Shown: piece after piece, positions 27,283 through 36,547 of the stretch
Position numbering within the stretch: the stretch's first letter is position 1
How the letters are laid out: each line of letters opens with the position of its first letter
NCBI GenBank assembly: GCA_024645065.1
Contig: JAHEGP010000003.1
Span: 1-40,069, forward strand
Direction: 5' to 3'
From: Cellvibrionales bacterium
GTDB lineage: Bacteria > Pseudomonadota > Gammaproteobacteria > Pseudomonadales > JAHEGP01
Length of the DNA: 40,069 nt
Notes under the pieces: model-generated
What the model saw: the letters and a program-made list of their open reading frames with translations, nothing else
The model's database searches: none
What the model was told of the DNA's origin: nothing
Position numbers and translations under genes: made by a program

Positions 27283-28728
27283 ATGTTTTGCAGACGCACC
27301 AGGACGCTTCTCAATCGCGCCGCAATTGGCCTTACCGTATTGACATCATGCTCTCTTGCTACCGCCGACAACCTGCGCGAGATTTACGAACTTGCCCTGC
27401 GCAATGATCCGACGATTCGCGCCGCTGAGGCGAACTACAAGGCCGGCCTGGAAAATGAGAACCTCGGGCGCGCCGGGCTGCTGCCCCAGGTCAATGCCAG
27501 GGCCGACTACAACTCTACCGACCTGAGTAACACAGGCGGCTTCGTCATCCCGATACAGGATCCCAACACGGGTAACATTGTCTCTGTTGAATCCAACAAC
27601 AATGACACCAAGGCAGACACCACTGCCTGGGGAGTCAGCCTCGACCAGCGGGTTTTCGATATGCCGGCCTGGTTCAGCTTTACCCGGGGCAAGGAACTGT
27701 CTCGCCAGGCCCAGGCGCAGTTTGCCGCCGACCAGCAGGACCTGATCGTGCGCGTTGCAGAAGCCTACTTCGACGTCCTGCGCGCCCTCGACAACCTCAA
27801 TGTATCCCGCGCCCAGGAGCGCACCAACAAGCGCCAGCTGGAGCAGACCCAGCAGCGCTTCGACGTTGGCCTGATCGCCATTACCGATGTCCACGAGTCC
27901 CGCGCCGCCTACGATCTGGCGGTGGCCCAGCGCCTGAGCGACGAGGGGAGCCTCGGGGTCGCGCTGGAACGCTTGTCGACCTTGACCGGGCAGCAACATG
28001 AGAACGTCTGGCTGCTCGAGGAGGACTACCCGGTGGTGGATCCCGACCCCATGGAAAAAGAAGAGTGGGTCGATTTTGCCCTCGACAACAATTACTCCGT
28101 CAAGGCGGCAGCTTACGGCCGGGATGCGGCCAACGAGTTTGCCAAAGCCAGGAAATACGAACATGCCCCCAAGCTGACCGCCAGACTTGGCTATGACGAC
28201 TCGAAGACTGATATTGAACGGGAAACCGATAATTTCAGCACAGATTTCAACCAGGATTTCGACGGCACATCGGTGCGCCTCGACCTGAGCCTGCCAATCT
28301 ACAGCGGCGGCGCCATCAGCGCTTCCCGGCGCCAGGCCTACGAGCAGTACAATAGCGCCCAGGAAGTCTACGCCGGTACCGTGCGTAACACGGTGCAGGC
28401 AACACGGGCACTGCACCTGCAAACCACAGTCGACGTGGCGACGACCAATGCCCGGCGCCAGGCTATCACTTCCAGCAAAAGCGCCTTCGAAGCCACCCAG
28501 GCCGGCTATGAAGTGGGCACCCGGAACATTGTCGACGTGCTGAACGTGCAGCAAAACCTGTTTACTGCGGTTCGCGATTACGCCAACGCACGCTATCAGT
28601 ATGTTCTCGATATGTTAAGGCTGAAAAGGGAGGCCGGCATCATCAGCCCACAGGATGTGTACGAGCTGAACAACTGGCTCAAGCCGCCGGATGCGCCGAC
28701 GCTATCAGGCACACCCCTGACCCAGTAA
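27283..28728 (+). CDS. tolC: TolC family outer membrane channel protein
   Basis: NLREIYELALRNDPTIRAAEANYKAGLENENLGRAGLLPQV, QRVFDMPAWFSFTRGKE, VGLIAITDVHESRAAYDLAVAQ, YEVGTRNIVDVLNVQQNLFTAVRDYANARYQYVLDMLRLK. Divergent from DUF1249/cpdA/parE. Confidence 0.95.
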   Translation: MFCRRTRTLLNRAAIGLTVLTSCSLATADNLREIYELALRNDPTIRAAEANYKAGLENENLGRAGLLPQVNARADYNSTDLSNTGGFVIPIQDPNTGNIVSVESNNNDTKADTTAWGVSLDQRVFDMPAWFSFTRGKELSRQAQAQFAADQQDLIVRVAEAYFDVLRALDNLNVSRAQERTNKRQLEQTQQRFDVGLIAITDVHESRAAYDLAVAQRLSDEGSLGVALERLSTLTGQQHENVWLLEEDYPVVDPDPMEKEEWVDFALDNNYSVKAAAYGRDAANEFAKARKYEHAPKLTARLGYDDSKTDIERETDNFSTDFNQDFDGTSVRLDLSLPIYSGGAISASRRQAYEQYNSAQEVYAGTVRNTVQATRALHLQTTVDVATTNARRQAITSSKSAFEATQAGYEVGTRNIVDVLNVQQNLFTAVRDYANARYQYVLDMLRLKREAGIISPQDVYELNNWLKPPDAPTLSGTPLTQ

Positions 28729-28741
28729 ACCCGGCCTGGTT

Positions 28742-30052
28742 TTATGCCACTTTACCATCGACGACATTAGCAATAACGTCGAGCAGGCGTTGCAGTGATC
28801 CACGGTTTTGTTCTATCACTGAATACGCACGTTCACCCGCCTCCTGGCGATAAGCCGAACTCGCTAACAGTCTTACGATGGCGCTCTCGATATCCAGGGC
28901 ATTGGGGCATATCTGCAGCGCGCCGGCTTCCAGCATCAGGTCGGCGATTTCCTGAAAATTAAAAAGGTGGGGACCTGACAGCACCGGCATCGACCACAGT
29001 GCCGGCTCGAGTAAATTGTGACCACCCCTTGGTATCAGGCTACCGCCCACAAAGGCGATATCGGCAGCGCCGAACAAACCCAGCAAGTCCCCCATGGTGT
29101 CACCGATGACGACACCGGCATCAGCCCCCGGCATCGCTCCGGAACTGAGCCGATGGGGGACCAAACCAGCCTGGCTTACCAGCTCCACAGCCCTGTCGAA
29201 TCGCTCTGGGTGGCGCGGCACCAGAATCAGCAACAGCGCTGGATCATGCTGTAGCAAAGCCAAATGGGCCCGGAGGATGATTTCATCCTCTCCCTCGTGG
29301 GTACTAGCCGCAATCCAGCACAGCCGACCGCGACCCCAGGCCCGGCGCCAGGCGCTGGCTTTATCGCGATCAGCATCGTCCAGCTGCATGTCGAACTTGA
29401 TGTTGCCGGTAACCCTGGCTTTCTCAGGCGGCAGACCCAATGCTATAAAACGCTGGGCCTCGATTTCAGTCTGCACGGCAACGGCGCTCAACTGGTAGAG
29501 CATATTCCGGGTTAAATTCTCGACGCGCTGGTAGCCGTCCGCTGATTTTTTCGACAGCCTGGCGTTCGCCAGTATCACCGGCACCCCGGCGCTGTGACAG
29601 CTGTAGATCATATTCGGCCACAGCTCGGTTTCGATAATAACCAGCAGCGTGGGCTGGAAATGACGGATAAAACGCTGCATCACCCCAGGCAAATCATAGG
29701 GCGCATAGACGTGGCTAACCAGGCCACCCAGCAGCGCCCTGACCCGCTCGGCACCGGTAGGCGTGGTGGTGCTCACCACTATTGGCAAGTCGGGATAGAG
29801 CACCGCCAATTGCCTCACCAGGGGCACGCTGGCTATGGTTTCACCCACCGACACCGCATGTACCCAAATGCACCGCTGCAGCGCCGGCTGGTTATAGTAG
29901 CCAAAGCGCTGGCCAATACCATCGCGATAGGCTGGGGCCTTGATCGAGCGCCAGTACAAGCGCAACAGCAGCAATGGCTGCAACAGGTAAAACAGGAATG
30001 TATAGAGGATGCGCACGAAATAACCGGGCCCTTTAGCTTCATCGAAAGACAC
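28742..30052 (-). CDS. waaA: 3-deoxy-D-manno-octulosonic acid (Kdo) transferase
   Basis: ILYTFLFYLLQPLLLLRLYWRSIKAPAYRDGIGQRFGYY, WVHAVSVGETIASVPLVRQL, VVSTTTPTGAERV, FVGGSLIPRGGHNLLEPALWSMPVLSGPHLFNF. An alternative GTG start at 30016 is possible. Confidence 0.95.
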   Translation of the reverse strand: MSFDEAKGPGYFVRILYTFLFYLLQPLLLLRLYWRSIKAPAYRDGIGQRFGYYNQPALQRCIWVHAVSVGETIASVPLVRQLAVLYPDLPIVVSTTTPTGAERVRALLGGLVSHVYAPYDLPGVMQRFIRHFQPTLLVIIETELWPNMIYSCHSAGVPVILANARLSKKSADGYQRVENLTRNMLYQLSAVAVQTEIEAQRFIALGLPPEKARVTGNIKFDMQLDDADRDKASAWRRAWGRGRLCWIAASTHEGEDEIILRAHLALLQHDPALLLILVPRHPERFDRAVELVSQAGLVPHRLSSGAMPGADAGVVIGDTMGDLLGLFGAADIAFVGGSLIPRGGHNLLEPALWSMPVLSGPHLFNFQEIADLMLEAGALQICPNALDIESAIVRLLASSAYRQEAGERAYSVIEQNRGSLQRLLDVIANVVDGKVA

Positions 30053-30100
30053 ACGGTATACTACCGCGACTTACTCCTGCAAACGAGAGGCGCACGGCCG

Positions 30101-31312
30101 ATGCTCAACCCGGATGAAGAAAAGCTCGTCGAGGTCGATGTCGCTATTGTCGGCGCCGGAATTGCCGGCCTGTGGCTACTCAACCGTCTGCGAGGAGCCG
30201 GTTACTCGGCAGTACTGCTGGAGAAATCGGCCCTTGGCAGCAGCCAGACGATCGCCTCCCAGGGGATGATTCACGGTGGCTTGAAGTACGCCCTTGCCGG
30301 GACCCTTACCGGAGCTTTCGAGTCGATCAAGTTGATGCCTCAGCTGTGGCAGCAGTGCCTCGACGGCAACGGTGAGATCGACTTGCGAGCCACCAGAAAA
30401 TTATCGGACGACTTCATCATGTGGTCCGCCGGCAGTGTCGGCTCAAAGCTGGTTTCCTTCTTCGCCAGTAAATCACTTCGGGGCCGGGTCGAGAAACTCA
30501 AGCGCGAGGACTTTCCACCACCTTTTGCCAACTCCCCCTACAAAGGCACTATCTACCGCCTGGTCGATGTGGTGCTCGATGTACCGTCATTGCTGGAAAA
30601 CCTGTCTGCTCCCCATATGCCGGCAATTGCCAAAACTGAACAGTTGGATTGGCGCACGGGCGAGCAGGAAGTCGAGCAGCTGGTCTGTGACAACGGGGTG
30701 GCGATACGGGCGCGGCGCTACGTCATCACCGCCGGGGAAGGAACCGGCGCAATCCTCAGCGCGCTCAACATTCAACAACCCGAGATGCAGATTCGCCCGC
30801 TGCACCAGGTGATGGTAAAACACAAACTGCCTTACAGCCTCTACGGGCACTGTATCGGCGCCCAGACTTCGGCATCACCGCGCCTTACCGTCTCCACCCA
30901 CCCTTGCCGGGATGGCGATCCGGTCTGGTACCTTGGCGGTGACCTGGCCAACGATAGTATCGACTGGTCGAGCGACAGGCTGATCGACCACGCCCGCAAG
31001 GAGCTGGCCGATATTTTTCCATGGCTGGACTTCAGCGGCGCGCAGTGGGCGACCACCCTGATTAACCGCGCTGAACCGAAGCAGGAGCAGTTGATCAAAC
31101 CCGATACCGCATTTTCCAGCGGGACCGATGCCCGGCAAAATGTCGTTGTTGCCTGGCCCACCAAGTTGAGCCTGGCTCCCGATCTCGCGCAGCAGGTGCT
31201 CACCTTACTGCAGGACCAAATCCAGCCCGGTCCGGCGCGACACTTCGAGCAACTCTCTGCGCTGCCAAAACCACCGATTGCAACCCCGCTGTGGGATGAG
31301 GTTTGGGGTTAG
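30101..31312 (+). CDS. FAD-dependent oxidoreductase (DAO / glycerol-3-phosphate dehydrogenase-like fold)
   Basis: Probable start MLNPDEEKLVEVDVAIVGAGIAGLWLLNRLRGAGYSAVLLEKS (30101; ORF from 29594). GxGxxG motif plus TIASQGMIHGGLKYALAG. Confidence 0.85.
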   Translation: MLNPDEEKLVEVDVAIVGAGIAGLWLLNRLRGAGYSAVLLEKSALGSSQTIASQGMIHGGLKYALAGTLTGAFESIKLMPQLWQQCLDGNGEIDLRATRKLSDDFIMWSAGSVGSKLVSFFASKSLRGRVEKLKREDFPPPFANSPYKGTIYRLVDVVLDVPSLLENLSAPHMPAIAKTEQLDWRTGEQEVEQLVCDNGVAIRARRYVITAGEGTGAILSALNIQQPEMQIRPLHQVMVKHKLPYSLYGHCIGAQTSASPRLTVSTHPCRDGDPVWYLGGDLANDSIDWSSDRLIDHARKELADIFPWLDFSGAQWATTLINRAEPKQEQLIKPDTAFSSGTDARQNVVVAWPTKLSLAPDLAQQVLTLLQDQIQPGPARHFEQLSALPKPPIATPLWDEVWG

Positions 31313-31315
31313 GCA

Positions 31316-32107
31316 GTGGAATTGCGGCAAGTCGGTGATACCGGCGTATGGGTATCGGCACTGGGCCTTGGCACGGTAAAGCTGGGCCGCGACCAGGGGG
31401 TCAAGTACCCCAACCGGTTCACGATTCCCGACGACCGGCAGGCCAGCGCCCTGTTGACCAGGGCCCGACAACTGGGCATCAACCTGATTGATACCGCTCC
31501 CGCCTACGGTAATAGCGAACAACGCCTCGGTGAATTGCTCGCCAGGCAACGGCGTGACTGGGTCATCTGTACCAAGGTAGGTGAGGAATTCGAACAGGGG
31601 AAATCGCGCTACGATTTCACCCCGGAGCACATTCGCAACAGCGTTGAACGCAGCCTCAAGCGAATCCAAACCGATTATCTCGATCTGGTAATGGTCCATT
31701 CCAGTGGCGATGACGAGGCCATCCTGCAGCGACACGATCCTCTCGGGGTGTTGGCCGAAATGAAACGCCGGGGCATGATACGCGCCTTTGGTATGTCCAC
31801 GAAGACCGTCAGTGGCGGCATTCTGGCTGCATCACGTTCAGACTGTGTAATGGTCACCTACAACCTGGACTACCGCGATGAGCAGCCCGTGCTGGACTAT
31901 TGCTCGTCCCACAACAAGGGCGTTCTGATCAAAAAAGCCCTCGGCAGTGGCCACTTGAGTCGCGACCTGGAGGATCCGGTAACGGCGAATCTGGACTTTA
32001 TCCTGCGCCACCCGGCGGTGACATCTATTGTCCTCGGCACCATCAACCAGGATCACCTCGCCAATAACGTCGCCATTTGCAACGCCCTGCTGTCGAGCCA
32101 GCTATAA
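31316..32107 (+). CDS. Aldo/keto reductase family protein
   Basis: GTG start at 31316, 3 nt after the preceding stop. VSALGLGTVKLGRDQGVKYP, INLIDTAPAYGNSEQRLGELL, VICTKVGEEFEQGKSRYDFTPEHIRNSVERSLKRIQTDYLDLVMVHSSG. Confidence 0.9.
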   Translation: MELRQVGDTGVWVSALGLGTVKLGRDQGVKYPNRFTIPDDRQASALLTRARQLGINLIDTAPAYGNSEQRLGELLARQRRDWVICTKVGEEFEQGKSRYDFTPEHIRNSVERSLKRIQTDYLDLVMVHSSGDDEAILQRHDPLGVLAEMKRRGMIRAFGMSTKTVSGGILAASRSDCVMVTYNLDYRDEQPVLDYCSSHNKGVLIKKALGSGHLSRDLEDPVTANLDFILRHPAVTSIVLGTINQDHLANNVAICNALLSSQL

Positions 32108-32127
32108 GCCGCGACCAGCGGCGCCAT

Positions 32128-33270
32128 TCATCGATTCGCGGCCAGCTCAGGCACCAGCTTGAGGTAGGACAAAGCCACCGCCTCAGGCTCCAGCAGCGAT
32201 AGCACCCCGTCACGCAGCGCTGGCTCGACGGGCTGCGACACCCTCTCGACCAGGCCCTGGGCCAGGCGCCTGGTGAAAGTCGCCTGGGGCTCGATCGCAA
32301 CCAGCGCCGAAGGCTGAAAGAATTCCAGCGCTCCTGGATAAGCGCTGACCAGAAACGGGGTGCCCAGCACCGCGGCCTCGAGACAGACGTAGCCCATGGC
32401 CTCGGATTTTGAGGGCAACACCAATAACTGCGCCTGCTCCATGTAAGGATAGGGATTCGCCTGGAAGCCGACAAATTGCACCCTGTGAGCCACACCAAGG
32501 GCAACGGCCCGCTGTTCCAGCTGAGCCTGCTCCCGACCTCGGCCGACATACCAGAGCTGGAGCTGCAAGCCACTTTCAGCGTAGGCTTCGAGTAATTCGA
32601 ACACACCTTTGCTGCGATCGAGCTTGCCGACGTAGACGATATAATCGCCGACGGGAGTATAGGCCGCCGCGAGCCGCCTGATCCCGGCGACGTCGAGGGG
32701 ATTGTACAGAACATCGCTAACGCTCAGTCCTAGCTGATGCGCATCGTCAGCAACCGCACTCGATACGGCCGCCAGCCGATATCCCGCCGCTGCCCTGTCA
32801 CGCAGGCGAGAATTCTGCTGCCAGGTCGCCGACAGGGTTTGATGAATGACCGCCAGCACGGGTTGTTGCCTGAAGTAGCTTGGTACATCGCAGGTGAAGT
32901 CCTTTACCACCAGGTCGAGCCTATCCTGCCAGCCCAGGCTCGCCAGGGCTTTGGCCACTCGCTGGTTAATCACCTGGTCAGAGCGTGAGGCAAACCAGGC
33001 CGGAAACAGCTTGTGCAGCTGCAATAGCCGACTGATTCGCAGTAGCGGGTGACTGCGGGCGCGCCCGGTGTATATCACGGAATAGTCCGGCGGTATCGCA
33101 ACCTCACCGGGATCGCCCAGCACGATATGACTGACCGGACAGCCCACCCGCCGCAATGCACCCTGCAGGGCAAGAATCCAGGAGCTGGAACCTGAAAGAC
33201 GCAGGCTACCCGACACCAGCAGCACCCGGTAACTGGCAAATCGAGGACTCCCGGCGCCACCGCCAGCCAT
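32128..33270 (-). CDS. Glycosyltransferase family 4 protein
   Basis: Likely start Met at 33270 overlapping the waaC stop (ORF to 33351). DYIVYVGKLDRSKGVFELLEAYAESG, LVLPSKSEAMGYVCLEAAVLGTPFLVSAYPGALEF. Confidence 0.88.
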   Translation of the reverse strand: MAGGGAGSPRFASYRVLLVSGSLRLSGSSSWILALQGALRRVGCPVSHIVLGDPGEVAIPPDYSVIYTGRARSHPLLRISRLLQLHKLFPAWFASRSDQVINQRVAKALASLGWQDRLDLVVKDFTCDVPSYFRQQPVLAVIHQTLSATWQQNSRLRDRAAAGYRLAAVSSAVADDAHQLGLSVSDVLYNPLDVAGIRRLAAAYTPVGDYIVYVGKLDRSKGVFELLEAYAESGLQLQLWYVGRGREQAQLEQRAVALGVAHRVQFVGFQANPYPYMEQAQLLVLPSKSEAMGYVCLEAAVLGTPFLVSAYPGALEFFQPSALVAIEPQATFTRRLAQGLVERVSQPVEPALRDGVLSLLEPEAVALSYLKLVPELAANR

Positions 33271-34322
33271 CAGCCCGATCCCGCTGACGCCAGCCCCTGC
33301 TGGGCACAGAGACTCGCCCAGACCTGCTGCGCGGTAACGGTCTTCAGGCACTGGGCCTCAGGCCCGCTGTAGTCGGCCGTGGCGCACTGTCGCTTGTAAC
33401 AGGGAACACAGGGGTAACCACCAGCCACCAAATGCGTTGCATAGGGCCCGCTGGCGCCGATGAGATTCGGGTCGGTCGGCCCGTACACCGCAACCACGGG
33501 GGTATCGAGGCAGGCCGCGATATGGGCAAGACCGGTATCATTGCAAACCGCGCCGGCACTACCCCGCATCAGGGATGCCAGATCCGTCAATGGCAACCTG
33601 GGTAAAACCTCGCAGTGCGCGAAAGGGGCAGCCAGGTCTAGCGCCTGTTGCTGTTCGGCAGCCGATCCCCAGGGTAGTAGCACCCGATAGCCGCAGTCAC
33701 CTGCCAACGCCAACAGGCTGGCCCAGTGGCTGTCGGGCCAGCGCTTGTTGCTCCAACTGGCATTGGTAACGCAAATCAGGTAGGGCTCTGGCGGAACCGC
33801 AAAGTCGGGTTCGGGCCACTGCCTGTCGGCCAGGCCGAAATCAATCGCAGTGTCGGGCATTGGATAGTCCAAAACCCGGGAATACATTTCCCGCCAACGC
33901 CAGATCGCCAACTGCCTGGTATTCACCGGGAAACGGTGGTGGTAGGCAAGATGAGCGCCCCGCTCACGCACGGAGTGCTTGTCGGGTCCGTATTTTTCGC
34001 CCCTTGCCAGTGCAGTCACTACCGCGCTTTTGATATTGGTCTGGGAGTCGATAACCCGGTCGTAACGGGTCGCACGCAGCCGCTTCAGAAAGTGTGGCAC
34101 TTCAGCGTTGCGCCAGTAATGCAGGGGTTGCTTGCGCCAGCGCCGATGCGCGCTAATGATGGTATTGGCAACAGCCGGGTGCCACCCCGGGATTTCGGCA
34201 AAGGCTTCATCCACGACCCAGTCGAACTGCGCCTCGGGTAGCGCCCGGCTGGCATCCGTCAGTGCCGGCAAGGCCTGGATCAAATCACCCATGGAGCTGA
34301 GTTTTACAATCAGGACCCGCAT
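33270..34322 (-). CDS. waaC: LPS heptosyltransferase I (glycosyltransferase family 9)
   Basis: Start MRVLIVKLSSMGDLIQALPALTDASRALPEAQFDWVVDEAFAEIPGWHPAV at 34322. LMRGSAGAVCNDTGLAHIAACLDTPVVAVYGPTDPNLIGASGPY. Confidence 0.93.
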   Translation of the reverse strand: MRVLIVKLSSMGDLIQALPALTDASRALPEAQFDWVVDEAFAEIPGWHPAVANTIISAHRRWRKQPLHYWRNAEVPHFLKRLRATRYDRVIDSQTNIKSAVVTALARGEKYGPDKHSVRERGAHLAYHHRFPVNTRQLAIWRWREMYSRVLDYPMPDTAIDFGLADRQWPEPDFAVPPEPYLICVTNASWSNKRWPDSHWASLLALAGDCGYRVLLPWGSAAEQQQALDLAAPFAHCEVLPRLPLTDLASLMRGSAGAVCNDTGLAHIAACLDTPVVAVYGPTDPNLIGASGPYATHLVAGGYPCVPCYKRQCATADYSGPEAQCLKTVTAQQVWASLCAQQGLASAGSG

Positions 34323-34380
34323 TGCATGTGACCGCAGGTCGATACTGTAGTATGTGCGGGGGCCGAGGTTCGCATCCGCC

Positions 34381-35805
34381 CTAGCGCTGCTTGATCTTCT
34401 CGACAATCGCAGTGGTCGAGCAGTCGTCGAGAAACTCCAATGCTGCCACCTCACCGCCGTAGGATTCTACGATCTCCCAGCCGACCACCTCTTCTTTCCC
34501 GTAGTCGCCGCCCTTTACCAGGAGGTCCGGTTGCAGCAGGCTCAGGAGTCGCTCCGGCGTGCTGTCGTTAAAGCTCACCACCCAGTCGACAGCTTCCAGC
34601 CCTGCCAATACCGCCATGCGGCGTTCGAGCGGGTTGATGGGTCGGCCCGGCCCTTTCAACCGGCTTACCGACGCGTCGCTATTCACGGCCACCACCAGGC
34701 GATCTCCCCTGGCCCTGGCCTGCTCCAGGTAGCCGACATGGCCGGCATGAATGATATCGAAGCAGCCGTTGGTAAAGACGATTTTTTCACCATGGGCTCG
34801 GGCATCCTGCAGCGCCACCACCAATTGCTCCTCGCTCATTATGCCGCGCTCGGAGCCCTCCTCACGCATCAGTGCCCGCCGCAATTCGGGGCCGCTGACT
34901 GTCGCCGTTCCCAGTTTGCCCACCACAATGCCGCCCGCCAGATTGGCCAGCGCAACAGCGTTGGCAAAGGACTCACCGGCGGCAACGCTCGCCGCCAATA
35001 CCGAGATCACGGTGTCGCCGGCGCCGGTAACATCAAAAACTTCTTTAGCCCTGGCAGGCAAATGCAGGGCAATCGCATCGGGGCGAAGCAGAGTCATACC
35101 CTGCTCCCCACGGGTCACCAGCAGTGCTTTCAGCGACAGCTCGGCCAACAGTTGGCGACCCTTGAGAACCAGCTCGGCCTCCGACTCGCAATGCCCTGCC
35201 ACGGCCTCGAACTCATGCAGGTTGGGGGTTAACAGGGTAGCGCCCCGGTAGCGCTGGAAGTCGGTACCCTTGGGATCGACAAAAACCGGCACATTATATT
35301 CCCGCGCCAGCTGGATCAAGGGCTGTGGATCGACCAGCGCGCCCTTGGCGTAGTCTGACAAAATAATGGCGCCCATGGGCTCAATCATTGCCAATGCCCT
35401 CTCGGTCATGGCACTGGCATCATCGGCGCTGAACGCGTCCTCAAAATCCAGTCGCAACAACTGCTGCTGGCGACTGATCACCCGCAGTTTGGTTATGGTC
35501 GGATGCTGGTCAGACACCAGGAAATCACAGTATACGCGCGCCGCCCGCAGGCGTTCTGCCAGGGCCGAGCCCGCTTCATCAGCGCCGGTAATACCGACCA
35601 GAGTCACCCCTGCCCCCAGGGCTGCGATATTCAGGGCAACGTTGCCTGCCCCACCCGGGCGATCCTCGATCTGGGTGACCTTCACCACCGGTACCGGCGC
35701 CTCGGGGGATATCCTGGAGGTCGGGCCATACCAATAGCGGTCCAGCATGATATCGCCCACAACCAGAATCTGGGCACGATCAAAGTGAGGCATGGTCAAC
35801 AGCAT
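34381..35805 (-). CDS. hldE: Bifunctional D-glycero-beta-D-manno-heptose-7-phosphate kinase / heptose-1-phosphate adenylyltransferase
   Basis: RfaE kinase domain ([53 protein letters not shown]) and cytidylyltransferase-like domain ([37 protein letters not shown]). Confidence 0.97.
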   Translation of the reverse strand: MLLTMPHFDRAQILVVGDIMLDRYWYGPTSRISPEAPVPVVKVTQIEDRPGGAGNVALNIAALGAGVTLVGITGADEAGSALAERLRAARVYCDFLVSDQHPTITKLRVISRQQQLLRLDFEDAFSADDASAMTERALAMIEPMGAIILSDYAKGALVDPQPLIQLAREYNVPVFVDPKGTDFQRYRGATLLTPNLHEFEAVAGHCESEAELVLKGRQLLAELSLKALLVTRGEQGMTLLRPDAIALHLPARAKEVFDVTGAGDTVISVLAASVAAGESFANAVALANLAGGIVVGKLGTATVSGPELRRALMREEGSERGIMSEEQLVVALQDARAHGEKIVFTNGCFDIIHAGHVGYLEQARARGDRLVVAVNSDASVSRLKGPGRPINPLERRMAVLAGLEAVDWVVSFNDSTPERLLSLLQPDLLVKGGDYGKEEVVGWEIVESYGGEVAALEFLDDCSTTAIVEKIKQR

Positions 35806-35935
35806 GGCTTATCCGGGCTCCGGGATCGCTGACGATTAACGGGACGCTGGGCATCATACCACAAACTCCTGTTTGCCCCGCTGATGCTTATTGGCTATGG
35901 TGCTGGCGCTGCCAGGTCGACAGGAGACACGCAGG

Positions 35936-36547
35936 GTGAAGCTGCCGTTGGATATGACACAGGTAAAGGGGTTTCTTGCCGAAGACGAGGGCATGGCATT
36001 GTACGAGGCGGCCCGGGTGGCAGCCAGCCTGGGTCCAGTGCTCGAAATTGGCAGCTACTGCGGTAAATCGACGATTTACCTCGGCCTCGCCTGTCAGGCC
36101 ATGCAGTCGACCCTGTATGCAGTTGACCATCACGCCGGTTCCGAGGAACACCAGCCGGGCGAAATGTTCCACGACCCCGGCCTGTTCGATAGCGACAGCG
36201 CCCGGATGGACAGCTTCAAAACGTTTCGCCGCAATATCAATGCAGCAGGACTCAGTGACACCGTGGTACCACTGGTCGCACCGTCGAGCCTCGTGGCGCG
36301 TGACTGGCGAACCCCTCTGGGGATGGTATTCATTGACGGGGGGCACAGCCTTGACGCAGCCCTGGAGGACTACCGCGGCTGGAGCGGCCATCTCGTACGT
36401 GGCGGGATACTGGCGATACACGACCTGTTTCCCAACCCCGCTGAGGGTGGTCAAGCGCCCTATACCATCTACCAACTGGCGCTGGCGTCAGGTCTCTTTG
36501 AACCGTTGCGACAGGTCTGCACCCTCGGCTTGTTGCAGCGGCGGTAA
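35936..36547 (+). CDS. Class I SAM-dependent methyltransferase of the CmcI/Methyltransf_24-like type
   Basis: Probable GTG start at 35936 with AGGAGA upstream (ORF from 35891). PVLEIGSYCGKSTIYLGLACQ, LYAVDHHAGSEEHQPGEMFHD, GMVFIDGGHSLDAALEDYRGWSGHLVRGGILAIHDLFPNP. Confidence 0.85.
   Translation: MKLPLDMTQVKGFLAEDEGMALYEAARVAASLGPVLEIGSYCGKSTIYLGLACQAMQSTLYAVDHHAGSEEHQPGEMFHDPGLFDSDSARMDSFKTFRRNINAAGLSDTVVPLVAPSSLVARDWRTPLGMVFIDGGHSLDAALEDYRGWSGHLVRGGILAIHDLFPNPAEGGQAPYTIYQLALASGLFEPLRQVCTLGLLQRR

Noticed and set aside
27346-28554. 402-aa minus-strand ORF
   Set aside because: Fully antisense to tolC, with low-complexity Val/Gly-rich composition typical of GC-rich shadow frames; no recognisable family.
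32108-32122. GCCGC-GACCA-GCGGC hairpin between convergent genes as a terminator
   Set aside because: 5-bp stem with no T-run; too weak to call.
34354-35232. 292-aa plus-strand ORF
   Set aside because: Antisense to hldE, which has unambiguous family motifs; shadow ORF.
35888-36475. 195-aa minus-strand ORF
   Set aside because: Antisense to the CmcI-like methyltransferase, which has clear SAM-binding motifs and a good ribosome-binding site.
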